Positions 37,355 through 45,783 of a stretch of 64,000 bases of DNA are shown here, piece by piece. Both the position numbers and the translations under genes were made by a program. The notes beneath the pieces are model-generated. The model did no database searches and was not told where the DNA came from. It was given only the letters and a program-made list of their open reading frames with translations. This DNA is from Anaerolineaceae bacterium. GTDB lineage: Bacteria > Chloroflexota > Anaerolineae > Anaerolineales > Anaerolineaceae. Positions within the stretch are counted from its first letter, which is position 1. Every line of letters starts with the position of its first letter. The stretch is taken from NCBI GenBank assembly GCA_016841525.1, contig JAENYZ010000003.1, positions 62,001 to 126,000 on the forward strand, given 5' to 3'.

Positions 37355-39091
37355 TTAATCAGTATCATGATTTTTTTGATTTTCCACCATCGCCAAGATT
37401 TCGCTTGCAGACTGCAAAGTCCCCTCGCTGACCGGGCCTAACATTTGCGCCAGTTCATTCTGCCGCTCAACCCCTTCTAAGAGAAGCGCCCGGGTAAGAG
37501 TGCGCCCATCCACCATTTCTTTGGTTATTTTATAATGCTGATCTCCAAAAGCAGCTAACTGCGGGAGGTGGGTGATGCACATCACCTGGTGCTGTCGTGA
37601 GAGATTCCAGAGCTTCTCGCCGACGACCATCCCCACCCTGCCGCCAATCCCCTGGTCAATTTCGTCAAAGATCAGTGTTGGCACTTTGTCAGCCTTTGCA
37701 AGCACGTTCTTTAACGCCAGCATCAAGCGTGAGGTTTCACCGCCGGAAGCAACTTTCACCAGTGATTTCAATCCTTCCCCCGGGTTGGTTTCTACCAGGA
37801 ACGCCACACGGTCAAAACCACTCACATCAAATGCCACCCGTTGTCCATCCTCAAGGGGCAAGCCAGAATCGTCCAACCGGGTTTCCATGGAGACTTCAAA
37901 GCGTGCATTCGCCATCCGCAAATCTTCAAGTTCGGCTTCGATCAATCGGCTTAATGCCTTTGCCGCTTCCTGGCGTTTATCACTCAAAACGATTGCCTTG
38001 CCAGCAAGCGTTTTCAACAATTCAGTTTCTTCCTCGGCTAAGCGCTCTATTCGTTCTTCGGCGTGGGTAATTGAGTCCAATTCTTCGCGGGCGTTTTGAC
38101 CAAAGGTGAGTATTTCCTCAATGGAGTTTCCGTATTTACGCTTGAGGCTGTTTAAAAGGTCAATTCGCTCTTCCACCCGGTTAAGCAGCCTCGGGTTGAA
38201 CTCAATATTCTCACCGTAGTTTTGGAGGTCCAGAGCTAATTCTTGCAGTCCCGCCAGGCTGTTCTCGCTTCGCTCATAATACCCTTCTGCTGAGGGGTCA
38301 ATTTTTGATAAGCTTCGAAGGGCTTCAACAACCTCACCGAGTAATTCGCTGATGCCAGGCACCTCAGGTGTGCCTTCTTCAATCATCATCGACGCATTCT
38401 GAGAATGCTGTGCCAGGCTTTCAGCATTGGCAAGCCGGGTGCGTTCCAGGCGCAATTCCTCTTCATCCCCTGGTTTCAGTTTTGCAGCATCAATTTCTTG
38501 AATTTGGAATGTGAGCATATCCACACGGCGGGCAGCATCCTGCTCGCTTTGTCTTAACTTCGTGAGTTCCTTGCGCACATGGCGTAATTTTTCATAGGAA
38601 CCACGATAATCCAGGAGTAAATCCTGGTTATTAGCGAAATTATCCAGTAATTCCATATGATTTCGCACCTGTAATAAAGAAAGGTGCTCCGACTGACCGT
38701 GAATATCAACCAGGTAAGCACCGACTTCACGCTGGAATGATGCTGTAACAATCCGCCCGTTAATTCGCGCTGTATTGCGTCCCTCATGTTGGATTTCCCG
38801 GGAAAGGGTAACGTAATCGGGATCGTCCAGCAAAGCTTCTCTTTCAAGTAAGTCATTCACCGCCGATTTAACCCCCTGCACTAATCTGAAGCTTGCTTCG
38901 ATCTGTGCCCGTGCTGCGCCAGTTCGAATAGCCGCTGTCTCAGCTCTGCCGCCCAAAACCGCTTCTAAGGCATCAAGAATAATGGACTTTCCAGCGCCTG
39001 TTTCACCGGTGAAAACCACAAGCCCATCCGTGAAATTCAAGTGTAATTCATGGATGATGGCAAAATTCTCAATACGCAGCTCAGTCAGCAT
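37355..39091 (-). CDS. recN: DNA repair protein RecN
   Basis: An SMC-like ATPase that acts early in double-strand break repair. Walker A (GETGAGKSIILDALEAVLGG) is near residue 31, the signature motif VASGGETSRLMLAL and Walker B (TLIFDEIDQGIGG) lie near 460-500, and coiled-coil arms occupy the middle. The 578-residue length is normal. It is 21 bases downstream of a zinc-ribbon membrane protein gene that overlaps nadK; nadK-recN neighbourhoods are common in bacteria. Confidence 0.95.
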   Translation of the reverse strand: MLTELRIENFAIIHELHLNFTDGLVVFTGETGAGKSIILDALEAVLGGRAETAAIRTGAARAQIEASFRLVQGVKSAVNDLLEREALLDDPDYVTLSREIQHEGRNTARINGRIVTASFQREVGAYLVDIHGQSEHLSLLQVRNHMELLDNFANNQDLLLDYRGSYEKLRHVRKELTKLRQSEQDAARRVDMLTFQIQEIDAAKLKPGDEEELRLERTRLANAESLAQHSQNASMMIEEGTPEVPGISELLGEVVEALRSLSKIDPSAEGYYERSENSLAGLQELALDLQNYGENIEFNPRLLNRVEERIDLLNSLKRKYGNSIEEILTFGQNAREELDSITHAEERIERLAEEETELLKTLAGKAIVLSDKRQEAAKALSRLIEAELEDLRMANARFEVSMETRLDDSGLPLEDGQRVAFDVSGFDRVAFLVETNPGEGLKSLVKVASGGETSRLMLALKNVLAKADKVPTLIFDEIDQGIGGRVGMVVGEKLWNLSRQHQVMCITHLPQLAAFGDQHYKITKEMVDGRTLTRALLLEGVERQNELAQMLGPVSEGTLQSASEILAMVENQKNHDTD

Positions 39092-39112
39092 GGATGATTT
39101 TTTAAGAACTCC

Positions 39113-39646
39113 TTAAAGACGTCGACTTCCAGAGAGACGATAATAGGCAGAGGGAACTGCCAGGAACAAGTATAAAACTTTGTAGGCAAGCGGCAGTAAA
39201 CCAAACAGATTAAAGGATCCCATGCTCAAAGCCGCAATAAAATTGACCAAGCTGACTAAAATCAATGGGAGTCCGCCAAGGATCACCCCGGCAGCAACAA
39301 TTCTAAATAATTTCTTACCACGCCGTTTCTTCGTCACAGCTCGTACGACTTCAGCCACTGCAACACCAGCGGCAGGAGCTAATAAGAATGTAAAAAATCC
39401 AATGGCAGAAGTCAGTAAGCTGCCTAAAAATGAAATGACAGCAGCGATCAGGAAACCCCAAAGGTAATCGAGCGGTTTGCTTGTATCAAAAACCTTTTGC
39501 TGCTGCCTGACGCAATCCATGCAGCGGTAGCCGACTGGTGTTTGAACAGCCTCTGCAGGGGTGATCGGCTTCCCACATTTACTGCAGCGCAGGGTAATTT
39601 GTTCGTCTTTGTTTTCGTCTTGTTGTGAATTAGTCTGAGTGTCCAT
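39113..39646 (-). CDS. Zinc-ribbon membrane protein
   Basis: A 177-residue protein with an N-terminal zinc ribbon (CSKCGKPITPAEAVQ, then YRCMDCVRQQ: two CxxC pairs) and about four hydrophobic helices from residue 45 to the end, the middle loop being basic (TKKRRGKK). I place the start at the ATG at 39646; the open frame extends 25 residues further upstream but that part lies inside nadK and looks unlike a protein start. It overlaps the end of nadK by 17 bases and precedes recN, so it is part of that operon. Function unknown. Confidence 0.75.
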   Translation of the reverse strand: MDTQTNSQQDENKDEQITLRCSKCGKPITPAEAVQTPVGYRCMDCVRQQQKVFDTSKPLDYLWGFLIAAVISFLGSLLTSAIGFFTFLLAPAAGVAVAEVVRAVTKKRRGKKLFRIVAAGVILGGLPLILVSLVNFIAALSMGSFNLFGLLPLAYKVLYLFLAVPSAYYRLSGSRRL

Positions 39647-40517
39647 TGATTCTTTTACCAAATAAAGGATTCTGTTCCATGTGCATGGTGAGATGTCGAT
39701 AAAAATAGCCAGGATCTTCAAAGCGAACCATTTTCAGTGATTTTTCATGGGCAATGATCCTGACACCATCGCCGCTGGATAGATGAACCGGTTCCTTACC
39801 ATCCACACTGACCACGGCTTCATGCTTGGTCTTAACCCGAATGAAAACAGATGCCCCTTCCGAGAGCACAACTGCCCTATCGATGGAAAGATGCGGCGCG
39901 ACTGGCATGAGCAGTATGTTGCGAATCTCAGGCGGTAAAATGGGACCGCCTGCTGCAAGGGCATAAGCTGTTGAGCCGGTTGGTGTGGCGGCAATTAAAC
40001 CGTCAGCAACATAACCAGTAATGAATGACCCATCCAAAAAGGCTTCGACTTCAATCGGGCGCACATACTGCCCCCGTGCCACAACAACATCATTGATCAC
40101 ATCCGAGATCGTTTCTTCTTCACCATCGCGAACACAGTGCGCTTTGAGCATCATCCGTTCTTCATAGCGAAAGTCCCCGGTCAGCAATCTCGGTAATATA
40201 TTCCGCCATTCTTTTCGATTCAATTCGACAAGGAAGCCAAAATGCCCAACATTGATGCCCAACAAAGGGACATCTACCGGCGCACATAAATGCCCGGCTC
40301 GCAGCATGGTGCCGTCACCACCAAGGGCAATTAGCAGGTCAAATTCATTTTTCTGAATGGTGTCTCGAAAACCTTCATCATAAAGAGATCCCGCCTGGGC
40401 TTCAACCCCGCGCGTTTCGAGAAATTGGCGGACGTTTTTCGCCACCTTGAGTGCTTCAGGGATATCTGGATGTCCCATGATGGCAATTTTTTTTGGCGGT
40501 GTTAATGGCTTAGTCAT
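39630..40517 (-). CDS. nadK: NAD+ kinase
   Basis: Phosphorylates NAD to NADP. The 295-residue protein has the hallmark GGDGT at residues 66-70, with the catalytic Asp, and the second signature ATPTGSTAYALAAGGPIL near 185, followed by the typical MPVAPHLS segment. It overlaps the downstream zinc-ribbon gene by 17 bases and heads the short nadK/zinc-ribbon/recN group. The upstream lipoprotein gene is 48 bases away. Confidence 0.95.
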   Translation of the reverse strand: MTKPLTPPKKIAIMGHPDIPEALKVAKNVRQFLETRGVEAQAGSLYDEGFRDTIQKNEFDLLIALGGDGTMLRAGHLCAPVDVPLLGINVGHFGFLVELNRKEWRNILPRLLTGDFRYEERMMLKAHCVRDGEEETISDVINDVVVARGQYVRPIEVEAFLDGSFITGYVADGLIAATPTGSTAYALAAGGPILPPEIRNILLMPVAPHLSIDRAVVLSEGASVFIRVKTKHEAVVSVDGKEPVHLSSGDGVRIIAHEKSLKMVRFEDPGYFYRHLTMHMEQNPLFGKRINGHSD

Positions 40518-40565
40518 AACGACCTAATTATAGCTGTTTTTAATAAGCATCTCAAATAAGGAAGA

Positions 40566-42077
40566 TTAATCCAATCCGTTCTCAGGGACCCAGGCGATGA
40601 TCAAAGGCTGCTCCGCCGTTAAGCCAGCATCAACTTGCTGAAAATTTAAGCTAGGAAATGACAGGTGATACAGGTCACCTTCTGTATGGAGGAAAAATGC
40701 TTTTGAATCCGGCTGCCAGAAGACCGCATCAACCTGGTCTTCTGTTAAAGTTTGCAAGGGATATTCGCCCGGAGGTTGATACAAACGTGCGCCATCTCCC
40801 CATGCGATCATCCAGTTGCCTGCAGGGGATAAATCGCCATAAGATTCTCCAGGCAATATCATATTTTGCCCATCCGGACTGATTACAAATAAGCCTTGTG
40901 AGCCCTTTGCCATAAAGATGCCGCCCGAATCCCAATTTAATTCATCCCAAAGCCCGCCTCTCTGAAGTTGAAAATCAATATCTTCCGGCCGCAGCAGGTA
41001 AACACCCTCCACCTTCCCCTGGGGTGGTGCGCTCTGGTTCCCCATGATCATCGCTATGATGTGTGAAATGGGGTCGATCGCAACGGCATCAAAAGCGCCC
41101 TGTTGTATGACTGAGTAGTCATAATTTTCAACATTAACCCTTCTTAATGTGCTGGGTCCATCCGTGGTTAATGAATAACTGACAAATGTCTGGGCGTTCA
41201 ACCAGCCAACAAAGACTTCCTCTTGGCTTGCCGCAATTGGCAGATAAAAGGTGTTTTGGCTGTCAAATTCCGGCACCCGCACCCCGGTTACATTCTCAGC
41301 ACGCCATGATTCCCCACTGCTGGTCCTGCCAAGCTCTTGAGAGATCAACCAGCTGCTGTCAAGCCCCCAAATTGGGGTGGCATTATGTGTGGGTAAACCA
41401 TTCATCCGACTGACGCGATCATTCATTCCATCATAGATATACAGATCACTCGACTGGTTATCCAGCGCGGCTGAAAACGCCAGATAACGACTGTCCGGGG
41501 ACCATGCAATGCCATCCTGCCGTGTTATCACCTCCAGGATATCAAAGGCCAATGTCCCCTCCTGGTTAACAATTCTCCGCTGCAACAGCAAGGACAGTAA
41601 TGGGCTTATTTTGGTCACTTCGCCGGTCATCACATCAACTTGATAGAGCGCAAGCTCATCCGTTTCTGTAGGCGAACCCGCGCGGATAATTAATTGCCTG
41701 CCATCAGGTGATAAGCCGTTGTGTAAATCTTCATAATAGACTGGTTCTGGTAAGTTAATCGTACGTGTTGTTTTTGCTTCAATGTCGTAAGCATGTAAAC
41801 CAGCACCGCCCGGAGCCGGATAAACCAGCCAGGGTCCATCGGCTGTCACCGTCGGTTGTGGCGTGGGCGTGAATACAACCTCTTGTAAAGTCGCTGTTGG
41901 TGATACAAGAATGTCCGGTTCCGGGATTGTCAGGGCAATGGCTGTGCTGGTCAATGCGCGTGCCCTGGCGGTCGGCGTACCGGACCAGGAAGCAGGCGTG
42001 GGTGAAGTCAATTGACAGGCAAGACCGACCCCAATTACAAATATCATGAAAATCCCGATGATGATCTTCGGTTTCAT
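40566..42077 (-). CDS. TolB/WD40-like beta-propeller lipoprotein
   Basis: A 503-residue predicted lipoprotein: signal helix then lipobox VGLAC (Cys near residue 21), a Thr/Pro/Ala-rich linker with PTPTAR-type and FTPTPQPT stretches, and a beta-propeller of TolB/WD40 style (NGLSPDGRQLIIRAGS, IAWSPDSRYLAFSAA, FVISPDGQNMILPG, LSPAGNWMIAWGD, VFWQPDSKAFFLHT). It is likely displayed outside the cell; no catalytic role is evident. It lies between pcrA and nadK with short gaps (17 and 48 bases) on the same strand, though its job seems unrelated to theirs. Confidence 0.8.
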   Translation of the reverse strand: MKPKIIIGIFMIFVIGVGLACQLTSPTPASWSGTPTARARALTSTAIALTIPEPDILVSPTATLQEVVFTPTPQPTVTADGPWLVYPAPGGAGLHAYDIEAKTTRTINLPEPVYYEDLHNGLSPDGRQLIIRAGSPTETDELALYQVDVMTGEVTKISPLLSLLLQRRIVNQEGTLAFDILEVITRQDGIAWSPDSRYLAFSAALDNQSSDLYIYDGMNDRVSRMNGLPTHNATPIWGLDSSWLISQELGRTSSGESWRAENVTGVRVPEFDSQNTFYLPIAASQEEVFVGWLNAQTFVSYSLTTDGPSTLRRVNVENYDYSVIQQGAFDAVAIDPISHIIAMIMGNQSAPPQGKVEGVYLLRPEDIDFQLQRGGLWDELNWDSGGIFMAKGSQGLFVISPDGQNMILPGESYGDLSPAGNWMIAWGDGARLYQPPGEYPLQTLTEDQVDAVFWQPDSKAFFLHTEGDLYHLSFPSLNFQQVDAGLTAEQPLIIAWVPENGLD

Positions 42078-42094
42078 AAGCCTACAACCTTACT

Positions 42095-44299
42095 TCAATC
42101 CTCAAGGACCTCCAGGCTGGACATCGATGCCACCAGTGCTTTAAGCCCAAGTCCATCGAAATAAACTTCGACCGTTTCGTCGCCGTATTCCATGCGGCTG
42201 TTTCGAACAACACCTTCGCCATAAACGGGATGTTCAACCCGCATTTTTGGGAAAAACCGCTGCGTTAGCGTCTTTGGCGCTGGTTTTGCGCGCTGACGAT
42301 TATTGGGCGGACCATAGGTGTTGTCCCACTGGTAGGTGCGATAATCATAGGTATCTCGCCGGCTGATACTTGATGTGATTTTTCCGCGCGTCAATGAATT
42401 CGGTATGGCTTCCAAAAAGCGTGATGGCTGCGTTGTTTCATAACTGCCATAGGGACTGCGTCTGCGCATTGCCCGTAACAAATACAGCTGGTCTTTTGCG
42501 CGGGTCAAGCCAACGTAAAACAACCTGCGTTCCTCAGCCATCTCCTCCGGGTCATCCCGTGAGCGGCTGTGAGGCAAATAAAGTTCATCCAATCCAATGA
42601 TGAACACCTGCGGGAACTCCAAGCCCTTTGCAGTGTGCAGCGTCATCATTGTTGGCGCGTCAAGTTCCTCAGGAAGGGTGTCCTGGTCTGCAACCAGTGC
42701 CATCGTCTCAAGAAATGCTGCCAGGCCCTGGTCTTCGTATTCCAGCAAAACACCTCGCAATTCTATTACGTTTGCCCAACGATCCAGTTCGTCTTCGCCG
42801 TCATCTTTTATGTAGCTCTCGTACTCTGTGTCCAGCAAAACCTGGTCAAATAATGTGGTCAAAGAGACAATATCCAAATTTTCTCGCCATGAACGCAGCA
42901 TCTTTGCGAAAGGAATCAATCGGACTGCAGCCCGACCCAAGAAATCTTCATCATCTCGACCTGCTTCCGTACCCAATCTTAACAAAACCTCTCCGCTGCT
43001 TTTCCCCGCCCGAGAAGCAAGGGTTTGGAGTCTTTCAAAAGTCACAGCACCTATTCCCCGCGGTGGCAGGTTGATGACCCGCGCCAGGCTGACCTCATCT
43101 TTTGGATTGTAGATCACTTTAAGAAAGGCGATCATATCTTTAACTTCGCGCCTTCCATAGAAACGCTGTGCCCCTATGAGGCGATAATTCATATTGGCAC
43201 GCCGGAAAGCTTCTTCCAGCAAACGGGATTGCGCGTTGGTGCGATACATGATCGCAAAGTCAGATTCCTTTGCCTCCCCCAGTCTGACCTTTCTCGCGAT
43301 GGTATCCACCACATATTCGGCTTCCTCGTGGTCATCCCCGGCTTCATGAACCACAATCGCTTGCCCGTTTCCCCGGTCAGAGAAAAGATCCTTTTTAGTG
43401 CGATTGACGTTCTCATCAATCACCGCGACTGCGGCATCCAGAATGGTCTGTGTTGACCGATAGTTTTGTTCCAGCAGGATCTTTTTTGCACCTTTAAAAT
43501 CCTTTGTGAAACGCAGAATGTTATGATAATCCGCGCCGCGCCAGCGATAAATCGATTGATCTTCATCGCCAACCACAAAGATATTCTGATGTTCTGAAGC
43601 CAGGTGATGCAAGAGGTAATATTGCGCCAGGTTCGTATCTTGAAATTCATCCACCAAAATGTGCCGGAATCGCTGGCTGTATTTTTTTCGCAGGTCCGGG
43701 TTCAATTCAAGCAAATTTGCCGTGTACAAGAGCATATCATCAAAATCGAGAGCATTGCTTGCAACAAGATATTCCTGATAGGCTTGATAGATCGATTTGA
43801 TCGTCTCATCCCGATAACTTTCAACAGGGAATTCATCCGGACCAATCAATTGATTTTTGGCATTGCTGATAACAGCATGCACAACCCCTGGACGGTAATC
43901 CTTGTCATTTATATTTTTTTCTTTAATCACCCGCTTAATTAATGATTGCTGATCATCCGCATCAAAGATGACATAATTATGGTCAATGGGCAAGTGTGCA
44001 GCCTCACGACGCAGAATTCGCCCACAGATTGAATGAAAAGTCCCCAACCACATACCCTGTGACTTGCCTCCGATTAAATCGGATACTCGCGCTTCCATCT
44101 CACGCGCTGCCTTATTTGTGAATGTGACAGCCATAATATGATAAGGAGGGATTCCAAGGGCAGCAATCAAATAAGCGATTCGATAGGTCAAAACCCGTGT
44201 TTTACCAGAGCCTGGTCCCGCCAATACAATTACCGGTCCTGGTGGTGCAGAAACTGCCTTTTGTTGTTGTGAATTAAGCGTCTGTAAAAGATCTACCAT
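42095..44299 (-). CDS. pcrA: UvrD/PcrA-type DNA helicase
   Basis: A 3'-5' superfamily 1 helicase for repair and replication restart. Motif I (GPGSGKTRVLTYRIA) is near residue 28, motif Ia TFTNKAAREM, motif II VDEFQDTN, motif III GDEDQSIYRWRGAD, motif IV EQNYRST, motif V MTLHTAKGLEFPQVF and motif VI EERRLFYVGLTRAKDQLYL. The 734-residue length and a C-terminal Tudor-like segment (HPVYGEGVVRNSRMEYGDETVEV) match PcrA. It starts 62 bases after ychF ends. The choice between the names pcrA and uvrD is by resemblance. Confidence 0.93.
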   Translation of the reverse strand: MVDLLQTLNSQQQKAVSAPPGPVIVLAGPGSGKTRVLTYRIAYLIAALGIPPYHIMAVTFTNKAAREMEARVSDLIGGKSQGMWLGTFHSICGRILRREAAHLPIDHNYVIFDADDQQSLIKRVIKEKNINDKDYRPGVVHAVISNAKNQLIGPDEFPVESYRDETIKSIYQAYQEYLVASNALDFDDMLLYTANLLELNPDLRKKYSQRFRHILVDEFQDTNLAQYYLLHHLASEHQNIFVVGDEDQSIYRWRGADYHNILRFTKDFKGAKKILLEQNYRSTQTILDAAVAVIDENVNRTKKDLFSDRGNGQAIVVHEAGDDHEEAEYVVDTIARKVRLGEAKESDFAIMYRTNAQSRLLEEAFRRANMNYRLIGAQRFYGRREVKDMIAFLKVIYNPKDEVSLARVINLPPRGIGAVTFERLQTLASRAGKSSGEVLLRLGTEAGRDDEDFLGRAAVRLIPFAKMLRSWRENLDIVSLTTLFDQVLLDTEYESYIKDDGEDELDRWANVIELRGVLLEYEDQGLAAFLETMALVADQDTLPEELDAPTMMTLHTAKGLEFPQVFIIGLDELYLPHSRSRDDPEEMAEERRLFYVGLTRAKDQLYLLRAMRRRSPYGSYETTQPSRFLEAIPNSLTRGKITSSISRRDTYDYRTYQWDNTYGPPNNRQRAKPAPKTLTQRFFPKMRVEHPVYGEGVVRNSRMEYGDETVEVYFDGLGLKALVASMSSLEVLED

Positions 44300-44361
44300 G
44301 GTATAAAAATTCTATCCTTGTGGTCATTAATCAACCAAAAATACGATAAGACAGTGTTGAA

Positions 44362-45435
44362 TTAAATGTTGAAGCGAATGGTCAGCACATCGCCGTTCTG
44401 CACGATATACTTTTTACCTTCCAGGCGAAGTTTGCCGTGCTGCCGCGCTTCCGCAAAGCCCCCCAAACTCACCAGATCCTCATAGCTGACCACTTCCGCC
44501 CGAATAAAACCTTTTTCCATATCCGAGTGGATGGTGCCAGCCGCCCCCTGTGCTGTTGCACCTTGCGAAACCGTCCATGCATGGACTTCTTTTTCGCCTG
44601 CAGTAAAAAAGGAAATTAAGCCCAATAAATCATAGGAAAGTCGGACAAATCGGTCCAGGCTTGGTTCTTCGATGCCGTACTCTTGCAGGAAAATTTTTGC
44701 CTCATTGGCTGGTAATTGTGCAATATCCATTTCAAGCTTGGCAGGTATGCAAATGACCTGCGTGTTTGCAAAGGGCATCTCCACGTCAATAGGATTTTGT
44801 TCTTCAGATTGGTTGATCACGATCAACTGCGGTTTGCGGCTCAACAAGCCGTAACTGGACAGCATTTTTTCTTCTTCCTCGTTAAAGGACTCGTTTCGCA
44901 GCGGGATTTCATCAGAGAGCAATGCACGTAATTTTTCAAACAATTCCGTTTCACGCTGAACCACGGCTTTATCTCGCCCTATGCCGCCCCGCTGTCGTTC
45001 CTCTTCCAACCGCTGTAATTTTCTCTCAACCAGGATCAAATCGTTGAGAATCAAATCCGTTTCCATGGTTGAGAGGTCACGGTGTGGATCAACCCCGCCG
45101 GCAGAATGGGGCACACTCGGGTTGGTAAACGCTCGCACGACATGGATAAAACCATCCATTTGAGAAAGGGTGTTTAGCAAGGGACCTGAAATGCCTTTTT
45201 CAGAAGATTTACCCTCAAGCCCGGCAATATCAGCGTACGTCACCTTGGCATGGACAACCTTTTTGGGTTGAAAAATCTCAGTTAACCTGTCAATTCGCTT
45301 ATCAGGAACATCAATAACAGCTGTATGAACTTCAACTTTACCGCCGCTGATACCGGTTGGGATATCGCCGCGGGTCAGGGCGTTGAACAAGGTGGTTTTT
45401 CCTGATTGGGGTAAGCCAATGATTCCTAATTGCAT
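44362..45435 (-). CDS. ychF: YchF-type P-loop NTPase
   Basis: A ribosome-associated ATPase of the Obg-related YchF group (DUF933 C-terminal domain). The P-loop is GLPQSGKTTLFNAL, the switch region TYADIAGLEGKSSEKGISGPLL, and the C-terminal TGS-like domain includes AWTVSQGATAQGAAGTIHSDMEKGFIRAEV. I choose ATG 45435 (MQLGIIGLP): the ATG four codons earlier overlaps GGAGAAG, which is the ribosome site for the second ATG. P-loop wording QSGKTT differs from the usual NVGKST but still fits Walker A. It is probably the first gene of the ychF-pcrA-lipoprotein-nadK run. Confidence 0.92.
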   Translation of the reverse strand: MQLGIIGLPQSGKTTLFNALTRGDIPTGISGGKVEVHTAVIDVPDKRIDRLTEIFQPKKVVHAKVTYADIAGLEGKSSEKGISGPLLNTLSQMDGFIHVVRAFTNPSVPHSAGGVDPHRDLSTMETDLILNDLILVERKLQRLEEERQRGGIGRDKAVVQRETELFEKLRALLSDEIPLRNESFNEEEEKMLSSYGLLSRKPQLIVINQSEEQNPIDVEMPFANTQVICIPAKLEMDIAQLPANEAKIFLQEYGIEEPSLDRFVRLSYDLLGLISFFTAGEKEVHAWTVSQGATAQGAAGTIHSDMEKGFIRAEVVSYEDLVSLGGFAEARQHGKLRLEGKKYIVQNGDVLTIRFNI

Positions 45436-45559
45436 GGTCTTCTCCATCTAAAACAGCTTTACGAACGCTTGCCGCTGGGCTGTACCTTCAAAATTTGATC
45501 TCAAACAATCATACCCGAGAACACCCCAAAGATGGTAAATCGATTGAAATCAAATGTGC

Positions 45560-45588
45560 TTGACCTTACCCGAACTAAAGGTTAAAAT
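45560..45588 (+). promoter_or_regulatory. Sigma-70-type promoter of tRNA-Leu
   Basis: TTGACC (45560-45565) and TAAAAT (45583-45588) with a 17-base spacer. Transcription would begin about eight bases before the mature tRNA end. Confidence 0.7.
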
Positions 45589-45602
45589 ACAATTTACATT
45601 TA

Positions 45603-45684
45603 GCCGAAGTGGCGGAACTGGCAGACGCGCACGACTCAAACTCGTGTGCCTTCGGGCATGTGGGTTCGATTCCCACCTTCGGCA
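45603..45684 (+). tRNA. tRNA-Leu (anticodon CAA)
   Basis: An 82-base class II tRNA. The acceptor stem GCCGAAG pairs with CTTCGGC; the anticodon stem CACGA/TCGTG encloses loop CTCAAAC, giving anticodon CAA for codon UUG. The variable arm TGCCTTCGGGCA is long, the T loop is TTCGATT, and the discriminator base is A, as expected for leucine. The 3' CCA is not encoded (CCT follows). A hairpin terminator lies 10 bases downstream. Confidence 0.95.
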
Positions 45685-45693
45685 CCTTTTATA

Positions 45694-45724
45694 AAAGCCC
45701 ACCCAAAGTTCGGTGGGCTTTATA
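45694..45724 (+). terminator. Terminator after tRNA-Leu
   Basis: AAAGCCCACC pairs with GGTGGGCTTT across an 8-base loop, giving a 10-bp stem. The T-run is part of the stem base. Confidence 0.8.
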
Positions 45725-45783
45725 AGCCTAAAATTTAAATGTTCTCATATCAAAAAATCTACCAGGCTATGTGAATTCTCACT

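Noticed and set aside
37572-38099. Two overlapping plus-strand frames (157 and 175 codons) opposite recN
   Set aside because: They are low-complexity Ser/Arg-rich shadows of the recN coiled-coil codons.
42569-43456. Several plus-strand frames of 70-150 codons opposite the helicase gene
   Set aside because: They lie wholly antisense to well-supported pcrA motifs and show no domain, ribosome site or membrane pattern.
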